Below are positions 9,804 through 19,243 of a stretch of 64,000 bases of DNA, one piece after another (positions within the stretch are counted from its first letter, which is position 1; the number at the start of each line of letters is the position of its first letter). A model generated the notes under the pieces. The model had not been told where the DNA came from. It did not search any database and saw only the letters and a program-made list of their open reading frames with translations. Made by a program: the position numbers and the translations under genes. Origin of the DNA: Methanosarcina barkeri 3 (GTDB lineage Archaea; Halobacteriota; Methanosarcinia; Methanosarcinales; Methanosarcinaceae); the NCBI RefSeq assembly GCF_000970305.1, contig NZ_CP009517.1, positions 3,100,001 to 3,164,000 on the forward strand, written 5' to 3'.

Positions 9804-10907
9804 TTAAGCAACAATCTTTATGGAAGACGCTTCCCTCAGTCGGTTAATAAGAGCTTCCCCAAGCCCAAAACGGCTAAAGGACCCATCAGCTACGATTACA
9901 TCCAGTCCTTTCCTGTCAAGCTTTCTAAGCCCTTCAAAAAGTTTTCTGGCAGCCACTTCTGGTTCTTCCCTGGGCCCTAGCAAAAGGCACTCATACAGGT
10001 CCAGGTTTTGTAAAGCAAGGAAAGTTGCAGTCTCCTTACTGGTTTCGTCACTGAGAAGAAGCCCAACTTTCTGCCCTTCGCTTCTATAGCTTTCAAGCAG
10101 TTTGACAAGCTTTTCGGAAACTAATTTACCTTCTCCTTCAACAAGCACGACCTTTGTGTCAGGGATATAATGACCGTATTTCTGACCTGCCTTTTTTTCC
10201 GACAGATCAGGTTCATTCCCAGCTTCACTATTTTTGTATCCGGACCTGACCTTTCCTATAACGCTTTCAAGATCTTCGAGACTTACTGCTCCAGGCCTGA
10301 GAACAATAGGTGGCTTAGCAGTCATATCAATTACAGTTGACTCAAGCCCTATGGAAGCCTCTCCTCCGTCAAGAATTGCATCAATCCTGCCTGTAAGATC
10401 TGAGATGACATGGGATGCAAGGCTTGGACTTGGCTTTCCTGACAGATTAGCGCTGGGAGCAGCAAGAGGAGTACCTGCTTTTTTAATTAATTCCAGGGGT
10501 ACTCTGTGGTCAGGCATGCGGACTCCTATCGATTTTAATCCTCCTGAAGTAATATCTGGGACAATATCATTTTTCTCCAGAACAATCGTAAGGGGGCCAG
10601 GCCAGAAAGTATCCATTAGCCTGAAAGCATTTTGAGGAATGTTTCTTGACACCCTCTCAACATCTTCCCGTGAGTGAACAAGCAGGCTAAGGGGATTTCC
10701 AGGAGGGCGTTTTTTTGCCTCGAAAATCTTCAGGACTGCTTCAGGGTTCAGACCGTCAGCTCCAAGGCCGTAAACCGTTTCCGTGGGAAAAGCTACAGTT
10801 CCGCCATGCTTGATAATCGCTGACACTCTTTCAAGGACGGAATCAAAATTTTCTTCGGAGACCCTAAAAACCAGAGTCTTTACTTTATTTCCGTTTTCTG
10901 CCTGCAC
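9804..10907 (-). CDS. sua5: Threonylcarbamoyl-AMP synthase (Sua5/YwlC type)
   Basis: This enzyme makes threonylcarbamoyl-AMP from threonine, bicarbonate and ATP, the first step of the t6A37 tRNA modification. Residues about 20-215 form the YrdC domain with the KxR/SxN region (PTETVYGLGAD, EAKKRPPGNPLS, APSANLSGKPSP). The C-terminal Sua5 domain (about residues 240-365) makes it a long, 367-residue form. The start is GTG at 10905-10907, nine bases after AAGGAG. It ends 98 bp upstream of the 9702 start of the small membrane protein and is preceded by rbcL on the same strand. Confidence 0.93.
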   Translation of the reverse strand: MQAENGNKVKTLVFRVSEENFDSVLERVSAIIKHGGTVAFPTETVYGLGADGLNPEAVLKIFEAKKRPPGNPLSLLVHSREDVERVSRNIPQNAFRLMDTFWPGPLTIVLEKNDIVPDITSGGLKSIGVRMPDHRVPLELIKKAGTPLAAPSANLSGKPSPSLASHVISDLTGRIDAILDGGEASIGLESTVIDMTAKPPIVLRPGAVSLEDLESVIGKVRSGYKNSEAGNEPDLSEKKAGQKYGHYIPDTKVVLVEGEGKLVSEKLVKLLESYRSEGQKVGLLLSDETSKETATFLALQNLDLYECLLLGPREEPEVAARKLFEGLRKLDRKGLDVIVADGSFSRFGLGEALINRLREASSIKIVA

Positions 10908-10956
10908 AGGGGTAAACTCCTTTTCGATTATAACTTCCTGTAGCTATTTCTTCTGT

Positions 10957-12243
10957 TTATTTTTTCAGCCATTTATCGATGGCAACCTCAAGTTCTCTGT
11001 GGCTTTTCGCATATTCTTGCAGGCTAACTCCTTCAAGAGTTGCTTCAAGTGCCTGCCTGCAAGCAGTGGCCCCGGCTGCCGTGCCCATTGGATGGGCGTG
11101 AATTCCGCCACCAAACTGCATAATAACATCCTTCCCGAAGATGGTGTACAGGTCAGGAATCATAGTAGGAGCAAGCCCTCCAGATGCAACAGGGAACATG
11201 GGTTTCAATCTTCCCCAGTTCTGGGCAAGAATATGCTGGTTTTCATCCGCAGGCACATTGTCTAGCACACATTCGTCACGAAGAGATAGAACCTCGTGTT
11301 TTTCTCCGTGCATTTTTCCTACAACCGTACCTATGTGAAGCTGGTCAAGCCCGATCAACCTGCAGAGCTTGGCAACCACAAGCATGCTTATACCGTGGCG
11401 TGGATTCCGAGTATAGGCTGAATGCATGCATCGGTGAGCATGGAGAGCAAGTCCCGCATCGTCTGCTTCTTCCCTCAGGGTCTGAAGCGCAGTCCAGCCT
11501 GCAGGTACGATGTCAATCATCGCATAGCTGGCACCCAGGTCTTTAAGGATATTCATGCGGCGGATCATTTCCTTACAGGTAGGGGCAGTAATGTTGCAGA
11601 GATACATTTTACGCTCTCCTGTCTCAGATTCTGCCTTTTCTGCAAGCTTCAGTGTAAGTTCAGCTCTTTTTTCAAAGCCATTAAACTTCTGATCCGTAAG
11701 GTTCTCATCGTCTTTCACAAGGTCGCAACCTCCTGCAAAGGATTTGTAAGCAACCTCAGCGTGTTTTTCGGAGGTTAATCCAACTTTCGGCTTGACAATA
11801 GTTCCTATGAGAGGCCTGTCCTGAACTCCTGTAAGTTCCCTTATTCCTGGCAATCCGAACTTAGGTCCTTTAAATTCATGAAGCATCGAACCAGGGAAAG
11901 CAATATCCTGCAGCCTAAGATTGTCAACTACTTTCATACTCAGGATATTTCCCGCGACCGCACTGAGTACCTGCGGGACCGACCCGAGTTCAAAGAGCTC
12001 TTCCGAATAAGCTACCCTTACAGTCTGCGCATCTTCATTCACGTAAAAGACATGGGGCTTTAACCTGGCTGCAAGTTCGGGACTTAGCGTTGAAATTTCA
12101 GTCCAGGAGTCTATAGAGCTTTCACCTGCCATATGAGTTGCAGCTTCCTCAAAATTCACTCCTGCTGACGGTTCGATGTGGAACTCACATATAAGATCGG
12201 TATCCTTTGGGCTGTAGCCCGTGTCTATATAATCCCTTCGCAT
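10957..12243 (-). CDS. rbcL: Ribulose-bisphosphate carboxylase, type III
   Basis: In archaea, form III RuBisCO works with AMP phosphorylase and ribose-1,5-bisphosphate isomerase to turn the ribose of nucleotides into 3-phosphoglycerate. The 428-residue protein has the catalytic lysine in GTIVKPK (K151), the carbamylated lysine in GGCDLVKDDE (K177, with D179 and E180), and the later loops HAHRCMH, IGTVVGKMHG and the glycine-rich FGGGIHAHP. All essential residues that I can place are present. The start follows AAGGAGG. The partner genes deoA and e2b2 are not seen in this window. Confidence 0.96.
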   Translation of the reverse strand: MRRDYIDTGYSPKDTDLICEFHIEPSAGVNFEEAATHMAGESSIDSWTEISTLSPELAARLKPHVFYVNEDAQTVRVAYSEELFELGSVPQVLSAVAGNILSMKVVDNLRLQDIAFPGSMLHEFKGPKFGLPGIRELTGVQDRPLIGTIVKPKVGLTSEKHAEVAYKSFAGGCDLVKDDENLTDQKFNGFEKRAELTLKLAEKAESETGERKMYLCNITAPTCKEMIRRMNILKDLGASYAMIDIVPAGWTALQTLREEADDAGLALHAHRCMHSAYTRNPRHGISMLVVAKLCRLIGLDQLHIGTVVGKMHGEKHEVLSLRDECVLDNVPADENQHILAQNWGRLKPMFPVASGGLAPTMIPDLYTIFGKDVIMQFGGGIHAHPMGTAAGATACRQALEATLEGVSLQEYAKSHRELEVAIDKWLKK

Positions 12244-12574
12244 TGTTTTCCTCCTTGCTGAATAAGTTAATCTCCAGAATAAAATACGTTATGAATATAC
12301 TAAATAGAATTATAGTTCTGGTTGAAGGAAGTAACGGAACATAAATAAAAACTTGTTTGTTTGATAAATTGAAAAAAAGTATAAGTAATAGCGTAAAAAG
12401 AAACAGAAAAACAATAGAACTTAATTGTTCTAAATATTAGTGCTAATATTTGGTGATTTTATTTTCCGTTTTTGGGGATTTAAGCCATATTTCAGGTTTT
12501 TTCAGGTTTGGAGTAAGTAAACCTCTTAGTACGTTCTTAAAATTTAGTTTTCATCCTTTTGAGACTATAACTAA

Positions 12575-12704
12575 GAGCCTACCCGAAAAGTAGTTACCTG
12601 CTATAATTTTTACAATATGCAATATTGCAAAACCGGAACGGATGCCCGGATATTAGAGCTATTGCAACTTTTCGATATGCATTACTGACTTTTCGGATAG
12701 GCTC
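12575..12704. mobile_element. MITE-like element, 130 bp
   Basis: A 17-bp terminal inverted repeat (left GAGCCTACCCGAAAAGT at 12575-12591; right is its complement at 12688-12704 with one mismatch) bounds a 130-bp sequence without coding capacity. It is flanked on both sides by TAA (12572-12574 and 12705-12707), which looks like a 3-bp target duplication. This is the structure of a miniature inverted-repeat element mobilised by a transposase encoded elsewhere. A TNA duplication would fit an IS5-like group, but this is an inference. Confidence 0.75.
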
Positions 12705-12750
12705 TAAGTTGAACTGCTGTACCAGATTAAAGTGTCGGGTTAAATACGTA

Positions 12751-12876
12751 CATTTTGATATTAAACATCAAGTACATATTCATATTTTGATACTAAATAT
12801 CAAGTACATATTCATATTTTGATACTAAATATCAAGTACATATTCATATTTTGACATTAAATATCGAGTACAAACA
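12751..12876. repeat. Tandem repeat, 32 bp, four copies
   Basis: Units start at 12751, 12781, 12813 and 12845. The two middle units are identical (CATATTTTGATACTAAATAT plus CAAGTACATATT); the first lacks two bases. The last unit is not only spacer: it contains the final codons and stop codon (TAA at 12857-12859) of the DUF1646 gene. The array therefore looks like a repeated copying of this gene's 3' end away from the gene. Confidence 0.9.
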
Positions 12877-13969
12877 GTACAATGAAATATGCGGTCATTG
12901 AGGTAAGTCCGAGAGGTAGTCCAAGCTTTGCCCATTCCTTACTGGTTATACCCAATTTGCTTGCAGAGATGATATTCGGGATATTTCCTGGGATCAGCAT
13001 TCCACCTGATATTAAAAGTCCCATTAGTACACTTTTTATCTGGAATTCGCTGAGGACAGGTCCTATCTCAGCAGCTGCAAGAGTGGCATTATCAAGGACG
13101 GCAGAAACCATATTAATCCAGTAAAGAACCATAGATGGGACCTGAATAAAGTACTCGAAGATGATAGGCTTGAATCCTTCCCCGAGCAATACGAGTGCTG
13201 CAATAAACACATAAACCTTTACAGCCCTCGTTATGACATCTTTTACAGTCTCATTATAATCTGCCGCTTCCATTTCGTGTTCTTCTGTGCCGGTTTTCCC
13301 GAGGAAAAACATTCCAACAATACCATAAGCAAGGATACCTGGAATTATATATTTCCCTAGCATGTTAAATAAGAACATGAAATCGGCATGGTAAGGCTCA
13401 CCGGAGAGTTTCGAAATGGCAATTGTTGAGAGCGGTTCACCAAGGGGAGTAAGCGCAGCACCAAGGCCAATTGAAAAACATGCAATAATTGTCAGATCTA
13501 TCTTGGATTTTCGTGAGAGAGGCATCGCATTGACCACCTCAACGAGAATAATTGCTGCAAGAATAGCTGACATCACGCTTGAAGTAAACCCAAGGACAAC
13601 AATGAGAATGAAGGCCAGAACCCTGACTGAAAGCATGTCAGTCAACTTTCTGATTGCTTTGTGAATCGGAGCATGCCATTTATAGATGATCAAGCCAACG
13701 ACAAGCACTATCTGGAATATGCCTATTGGAATTCCGAATATATCTCCAACATGCAGCGGTGCAGTTACTGCTTCTTCGATTATCTCCAAATTCCAGCCCG
13801 TTTCTACGCCCGGAATTTTAGCAAAACCTGAAAGAGACATTGCAAGCACTCCGCATATAAAAAGGAATACTTCCAAGTTCTCTTCAACAACATGTATTTT
13901 AAAAGGTCCTAGCAACACAGCCAGGAATATCACAAGAAATCCAATTAGAACTCCTAGATCAAGAGCCAT
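12857..13969 (-). CDS. DUF1646 family membrane transporter, copy 1
   Basis: This is a 370-residue protein with about ten or eleven hydrophobic segments, of the DUF1646 family, which belongs to the ion transporter superfamily with ArsB and NhaD. The paired motifs of that fold are visible: LGAALTPLGEPLSTIAI near residue 175, NATLAAAEIGP near residue 295 and GMLIPGNIPNI near residue 325. The substrate is unknown; a cation or anion exchange role is an inference from the superfamily. The start follows GAGGAGG. It is the first of three paralogues in a row on this strand, each separated by 0.9-1.5 kb of AT-rich sequence, so they are probably separate transcripts. Confidence 0.85.
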   Translation of the reverse strand: MALDLGVLIGFLVIFLAVLLGPFKIHVVEENLEVFLFICGVLAMSLSGFAKIPGVETGWNLEIIEEAVTAPLHVGDIFGIPIGIFQIVLVVGLIIYKWHAPIHKAIRKLTDMLSVRVLAFILIVVLGFTSSVMSAILAAIILVEVVNAMPLSRKSKIDLTIIACFSIGLGAALTPLGEPLSTIAISKLSGEPYHADFMFLFNMLGKYIIPGILAYGIVGMFFLGKTGTEEHEMEAADYNETVKDVITRAVKVYVFIAALVLLGEGFKPIIFEYFIQVPSMVLYWINMVSAVLDNATLAAAEIGPVLSEFQIKSVLMGLLISGGMLIPGNIPNIISASKLGITSKEWAKLGLPLGLTSMTAYFIVLFVLDI

Positions 13970-14803
13970 TATTTTTCCTCCTCTGGTAATTTTTAGATTA
14001 TTGATTGCCTGGGGAGACTTATATACAGGAAAAAATTACAAAGCCTCGACTATCTGGTCATTAAGATGACCTGCTTTATTATAGATTAACCTGTAGTTAT
14101 ACTGTTCAATAATATAATTGTTCCGTATATGCTCGATTTAAAGTCTTTGAAGCTGAAAAAAAATCAAAGTTACTTTACAAGTGAGTTTGAATGAAAATTG
14201 ATATTCAAGCTTGCAGGAAGTGTTTCTTTACCTCGTTCCCAAAATTGCAGACCGTAAATGTGGATTATAAGCAAGCTGTCAAATAAGCAAACTGTTAAGG
14301 CTAATTTCCTTTAACTGAGTAAGTATAGAAGATAAAAAGGAGATAATAGTCAGACTTTAGAGAGTTTATTCCAGTTGTCGTTTCAATAAGAGAATTTCGA
14401 AATATATGTGGTAAATATAGAAGAATACCTAACATCGATACATATAGAAAAATAATAATTTGAAGATTAAATTTGACCTTGTACGTATCATTATAACTTT
14501 AAAAAGACTTACTGGAAAATAAATGCTCTAATTAAAAAATAAACATGTTTCATTCAAAACAGAGAAGAAAATTTCGAGGAAAAAATGTAATATTTATCAG
14601 TACTATCCACACTTATGTAACTAGGTAGACAATTTTAAATATTGTAATTATATAGATGGTCTTAATATATTTATGAGTTGTTAACAGTCTAGAACTACAA
14701 TAAAACCTTTGGAATTTGCTTTTTTCATCAAACTCGGATAAAATACAAAAATAGGAGTGTTTGTTAAAGTTCTTGTCGTTTTGAAGGTTTTATCGAGATT
14801 CGA
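13970..14803. other. Long AT-rich spacer, no gene seen
   Basis: The whole spacer between DUF1646 copies 1 and 2 covers 13970-14890. It contains the promoter and ribosome site of copy 1 at its left end (GAGGAGG just before the start) and a hairpin near its right end (listed separately). I find no plausible reading frame and no RNA gene in it. Confidence 0.5.
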
Positions 14804-14854
14804 TTTCAAGATCCAGTGATAAATTCAAAACATGAAAATTACTGGATCTTGAAA
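14804..14854 (-). terminator. Hairpin after DUF1646 copy 2
   Basis: A perfect 14-nt inverted repeat (TTTCAAGATCCAGT at 14804-14817 and its complement at 14841-14854) with a 23-nt loop lies 36 nt beyond the stop of DUF1646 copy 2. Almost the same stem is found after copy 3. The position suggests a 3' end signal or a stabilising structure in the 3' untranslated region. Confidence 0.6.
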
Positions 14855-14890
14855 CTTAATTCTGTTTATAATGGTGGGCAAATTTTAAGT

Positions 14891-16003
14891 TTAGAACCCA
14901 AACACAAATATAACGGCGAAGTAGATAGCCATAGAAACAAGCCCAAGAGGTAATCCAAGCCTCGCCCATTCTTTACTGTTAATACCAAGTTTTCCTGCGG
15001 AGATGATGTTCGGGATATTTCCAGGGATTAACATTCCACCTGAAATCAAAAGCCCCATAAGAATACTTTTTATCTGGACTTCGCTAAGAGCAGGTCCTAT
15101 CTCAGCAGCTGCAAGAGTAGCGTTATCGAGAATGGCTGAGACCATATTCACCCAGTAAAGAATACCTGACGGGATTTGTATGAAGTATTCAAGTATAAGA
15201 GGTTTGAAACCGTCCCCGAGAAATGTAAGAGCCATGATAAACACATAAACTTTTACAGCTCTCATAACAACATCTTTTACAGTCTCATTATATTCGGCTG
15301 CGGTCATTCCCTGGTCTTTCGTATCAACTTTTCCAAGGAAAAACATTCCAATAATACCATAGACAAGGATACCTGGAATAATGTATTTGCCCAGCATGTT
15401 AAATAAAAACATAAATTCAGCATGGTAAGGTGCACCAGATAATTTTGAGATGGCAATTGTTGAAAGCGGTTCTCCAAGAGGGGTAAGTGCAGCGCCAAGG
15501 CCAATTGAGAAACAAGCAATAATTGTAAGGTCTATCTTAGACTTTCGTGAGAGAGGCATCGCATTAACTACCTCAACAAGAATAATTGATGCAAGAATAG
15601 CTGACATCACGCTTGAAGTAAACCCAAGAATAACAATGAGAAGAAAACCCAAGACTTTTACAGAAAGCATATCAGTTAATTTTCTAATTGCTTTGTGAAT
15701 CGGAGCATGCCATTTATAGATGATCAAGCCGACGACAAGCACTATCTGGAATATACCTATTGGAATACCGAATATATCCCCAACATGCAGCGGTGCAGTA
15801 AATGCTTCTTCTATTATCTCCATTCGCCAGCCGGTCTCGTTACCCGGTATTTCGACTAAACCTGAAAGAGTCATTGCTGCTATTCCGCACACAAGCAGAA
15901 ATGGTTCCAGATTTTCCTCTATAACGTGTATTTTAAAAGGGCCGAGTAACACGGCTAAGAATATTACAAGAAATCCAGCTAAAATTCCTGGTTCAAGAGC
16001 CAT
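14891..16003 (-). CDS. DUF1646 family membrane transporter, copy 2
   Basis: This 370-residue protein is a close paralogue of the copies on either side; the segment from about residue 80 to 200 is almost identical to copy 1 (IGIFQIVLVVGLIIYKWHAP, LGAALTPLGEPLSTIAI). It has the same predicted membrane topology and the same superfamily motifs. The substrate is unknown. The start follows AAAGGAGG. The differences from copy 1 are mainly at the N-terminus, in the loop near residue 225 (KVDTKDQGMTAAEYN), and at the end. Its 3' flank carries a 14-nt stem hairpin. Confidence 0.85.
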   Translation of the reverse strand: MALEPGILAGFLVIFLAVLLGPFKIHVIEENLEPFLLVCGIAAMTLSGLVEIPGNETGWRMEIIEEAFTAPLHVGDIFGIPIGIFQIVLVVGLIIYKWHAPIHKAIRKLTDMLSVKVLGFLLIVILGFTSSVMSAILASIILVEVVNAMPLSRKSKIDLTIIACFSIGLGAALTPLGEPLSTIAISKLSGAPYHAEFMFLFNMLGKYIIPGILVYGIIGMFFLGKVDTKDQGMTAAEYNETVKDVVMRAVKVYVFIMALTFLGDGFKPLILEYFIQIPSGILYWVNMVSAILDNATLAAAEIGPALSEVQIKSILMGLLISGGMLIPGNIPNIISAGKLGINSKEWARLGLPLGLVSMAIYFAVIFVFGF

Positions 16004-17344
16004 TACTTTTTTCCTCCTTTAATATTTTTAGACCGCAAAGTCTGAATTACCTACTGTGAAACAGTGTTAGAGCCTAGAATGTTTTAGTCTTATAAAGACT
16101 TGCTCTATTTATTCTTTGGTAATATATTAGTCTTTAATATTCAAATTAATTTTTATATTTTTTACAAATAAGGTTTATTTACTTTTAAGAATGGACTTTG
16201 CCCATAATGCATTTTTATTATATACAGAAATTACTTTCGGTCCAAATATCGGAGAAATCATATAGCTTCGAACCTTTCATCTATTAAGTAGACCTGTTAA
16301 ATTGTTTTATATATAAAAGTAGACATTAAGTACAAAAATTTTAGTTAAAATTGATTCAGAACCGATAATTTGCAAAATTAGCACAAATGTAGAATTTATT
16401 TGCCTATTTGTCCTATATTATATCTAAAAAATAAGATAAATATTAAAATTACTGCCAATTTGAGAAAATACATAACACTTTTGTACATATATATGAGACA
16501 ATGGGAGAAAATAAGAGACAATGTATATTTTTTAACAAATTCTCAAAATTAAAGAATTAGATCATTTTTCATGCTTTGCAACAGATCTCAATTTCACACC
16601 CTTAGAAGATTTATTCCAGATTTCTGGCAAGAAGCAAGCTTGTTTTCTGTTTTTATTGCGTTTAGGAAGCATTTAGTTAGATTATAATTACAGGCTTCTT
16701 ATAGAAAAAGGAAAAAACTCTGCTGATTTAAAGGAAAGAGAATTTCGACAAACCCCAGTTCATGGCTGGTTGCTTATAACTGGTATATAAGTAACTTCTT
16801 GATGTTAGAGGTATATCGAAATTCTTGAATAAGTGGTTAAAGCCTGAATGATATTCCGAGAAAAGATATAAAGAACTCATGTTAAACACTGAAACTATAT
16901 CTGAAACTATATCTGAAACTATATCTGAAACTATATCTGAAACTATATCTGAAACTATATCTGAAACTATATCTGAAATTAATATCTAAAACGAAAAAAT
17001 TATAAATCAGATATTGATACTTGCAACGATCATGGAAAAATTACATTTGAAAAACGATAATGGAACATCTAACTAACAAATGGATTTTCTTCAAATCAAA
17101 TAAAAATTTCCAGGTTAAAAAATTGGAATTCCGGCAAATTTAAGAAATTGAATAGGTCCTGAATTAAACAAGATCTTTTAGTATATTTCTCTAGTTTAAT
17201 TCTAGCCAAATATAAGGGGGACACTAAATTCTCAAATTTCCAGAAAATCCTTGAAATTTGTCCCATTGAATTTGAAGAGAAAATTGTAAGGTATAAAGAG
17301 AACATTGTAAGGTTAATCAGTTATTATGATGTTTTGAAGGGCTT
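16004..17344. other. Long AT-rich spacer with a 12-bp repeat array
   Basis: This spacer of about 1.3 kb (up to the hairpin at 17345) separates DUF1646 copies 2 and 3. The only clear structure I see is the 12-bp tandem array at 16889-16985. Short open frames occur, for example at 17096-17305 on the minus strand, but their composition looks like translated AT-rich DNA. I find no RNA gene. Confidence 0.5.
16889..16985. repeat. Tandem repeat, 12 bp, seven exact copies
   Basis: CTGAAACTATAT is repeated exactly seven times from 16889 to 16972 and followed by a degenerate eighth unit. The perfect identity suggests recent expansion by slippage. Confidence 0.95.
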
Positions 17345-17446
17345 GATTCAGTTTCAAGATCCAGTGATCTAATATGTACTTTATTAATTATGTACTTTAT
17401 TAATTGAATAATCTGTACTTTACTCACTGAATCTTGAAACTGAATC
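17345..17446 (-). terminator. Long-stem hairpin after DUF1646 copy 3
   Basis: A 23-nt inverted repeat (17345-17367 against 17424-17446) with one mismatch and a 56-nt loop lies 31 nt beyond the stop of DUF1646 copy 3. Its core TTTCAAGATCCAGT is the same as in the hairpin after copy 2. The loop has its own direct repeat (TATGTACTTTATTAAT twice). Confidence 0.6.
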
Positions 17447-17477
17447 TACTAACTATGGCCAAGTTTTTATTTTAGAC

Positions 17478-18584
17478 TTAAAGCACAAAGATGATGACGA
17501 AATAGATAGCCATAGAAACGAGCCCGACAGGCACTCCGAGCCTTGCCCATTCTTTGCTTGTTATACCCAGTTTGCCTGCAGAGATGATGTTCGGAATATT
17601 TCCAGGGATCAACATTCCACCTGCAATCAAAAGACCCATAAGGATACCTTTTATCTGGGCTTCACTAAGTGTGGGTCCTATTTGAGCTGCTGCTAAAGTA
17701 GCATTATCAAGGATAGCAGAAACCATGTTAACCCAGTACAGTATTGATGGGGGTATTTGTGCAAAATATTCGAAAATAATAGGCTTGAAACCATCTCCCA
17801 GTAATGTAAGAGCCATAATAAACAAGTAGACTTTAACAGCCCTCATTACAACGTCTTTTACAGTTTCATTATATTCTTCGGCTTTCATTCCGGGATCGTT
17901 CACACCAGCTTTTCCAAGGACGAACATCCCAAAAAGCCCATAAACAAAGATACCTGGAACGATATATATGCCAAGCATGTGCATTAAGAAGTTGAATCCT
18001 GCATGGTAAGGTGCACCGGATAATTTAGAGATCGCAATTGTGGAGAGAGGTTCTCCCAGAGGAGTAAGCGCTGCACCAAGGCCGATTGAAAAACATGCGA
18101 TAATTGTAAGATCTATTTTGGATTTTCGTGAGAGAGGCATTGCATTAACCACCTCAACGAGAATGATTGACGCAAGGATAGCCGACATCACACTGGAAAA
18201 CAGACCAAGAATAACAATGAGAATGAAAGCCAGAATCTTAACAGAGAGCGCTGAGGCAATTTTCCCTATTGCCTTTTGAATAGGTTCATGCCATTTATAG
18301 ATAATTAAACCAACAATAAGAACTACCTGGAATATACCGATCGGAATTCCGGCAATATGTAAAGAGTTCAGCGGGGAAGTCAACGCTTCTTTGATTATCT
18401 CTGGCCTCCAGCCTGTTTCTGTATTCGGGAGGTCGACAAAACCTGAAATTGTCATTGTTGCAACTCCGCATAAGAACAAAAATACTTCCAGATTCTCCTC
18501 AATAATCTTGACTTTAAAAGGGCCGAGCAATACGGCAAGGAATATTACAAGAAATCCAGCTAAAATTCCTGGTTCTAGACCCAT
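17478..18584 (-). CDS. DUF1646 family membrane transporter, copy 3
   Basis: This 368-residue protein is the most divergent of the three paralogues but keeps all motifs: LGAALTPLGEPLSTIAI, NATLAAAQIGP and GMLIPGNIPNI. It begins MGLEPGILAGFLVIFLAVLL. The frame is open 16 codons further upstream, but the ATG at 18582-18584 is directly preceded by AAAGGAGG and matches the other two proteins, so I chose it. Substrate unknown. It differs from the others in the region of residues 70-110 (NSLHIAGIPIGIFQVV, KWHEPIQKAIGKIASAL). Confidence 0.85.
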   Translation of the reverse strand: MGLEPGILAGFLVIFLAVLLGPFKVKIIEENLEVFLFLCGVATMTISGFVDLPNTETGWRPEIIKEALTSPLNSLHIAGIPIGIFQVVLIVGLIIYKWHEPIQKAIGKIASALSVKILAFILIVILGLFSSVMSAILASIILVEVVNAMPLSRKSKIDLTIIACFSIGLGAALTPLGEPLSTIAISKLSGAPYHAGFNFLMHMLGIYIVPGIFVYGLFGMFVLGKAGVNDPGMKAEEYNETVKDVVMRAVKVYLFIMALTLLGDGFKPIIFEYFAQIPPSILYWVNMVSAILDNATLAAAQIGPTLSEAQIKGILMGLLIAGGMLIPGNIPNIISAGKLGITSKEWARLGVPVGLVSMAIYFVIIFVL

Positions 18585-18891
18585 TAATTTACCTCCTTTA
18601 CTATTTAGTCTATAGTGGTCTATAGTGTTCACAGAAAAGTAAGCCTGTAGACTACGCTGTATACATTTGACCCTAAAACAGCCTAAAGCTCTGTTTTTAG
18701 GGGATAAAATAGTTGATCGATACGTGGATGTAACAAGTATACTGTTTATTGATAAGTAAAATCATTAATTGTGAGCACTGTAGATTACAAAATGTTTGGA
18801 AATTAACTGATTAATTAACTAATGTTAAACATTGAAAAGCCCCGATTTCTTTCATATTATAAAGGTCTTATTATATTTTTCATAGATTAAT
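18585..18891. other. AT-rich spacer upstream of DUF1646 copy 3
   Basis: This stretch holds the promoter of copy 3 (ribosome site AAAGGAGG next to the start). I see no reading frame of protein-like composition and no RNA gene. Confidence 0.4.
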
Positions 18892-19243
18892 TCAATATCC
18901 ATACTTATGAGAAAGATTATCAATTTGCTTCTCAATGGAAGCCTTATCTAAGATTTTTTGGCTCTTGAATAGGATTTTTAATCTTAGCTTATTAGATAAC
19001 GTTATTATCTCATAAAGGACTGCAAATTTATCTCTGTCACTTTTATCTTTCTTACTCGTATAATATTGATTTTTTCTATCGAGAAGCCCTCTAAGTTTTC
19101 GAACTATGCATGTTATCAAGTACCTTATGCACAAGACTGATTCCGGTCTTGAAAGTAGAGGAGTCAAATTCCTCTAGCCAGATAATGCCTTGAGCTTTTG
19201 TCCTCGACCACACATGTTTTTTTAATTGATTTGGGACTACAGA
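18892..19243 (-). pseudogene. Frameshifted remnant of an unknown gene
   Basis: Two protein-like segments lie in different frames on the minus strand. The upstream one reads VVPNQLKKHVWSRTKAQGII then WLEEFDSSTFKTGISLVHKV and ends at a TAG near 19100; the downstream one, in another frame, reads RGLLDRKNQYYTSKKDKSDR, then DKFAVLYEIITLSNKLRLKI, and ends HKYGY at 18892. They overlap in the zone 19085-19160, as expected from a frameshift. I do not recognise the family and see no clear start. It is probably a decayed gene or fragment. Confidence 0.35.

Noticed and set aside
17096-17305. 69-codon frame on the minus strand between DUF1646 copies 2 and 3
   Set aside because: Composition is that of translated AT-rich spacer (rich in Phe, Leu, Ile, Asn, Ser), with no ribosome site and no recognisable family.
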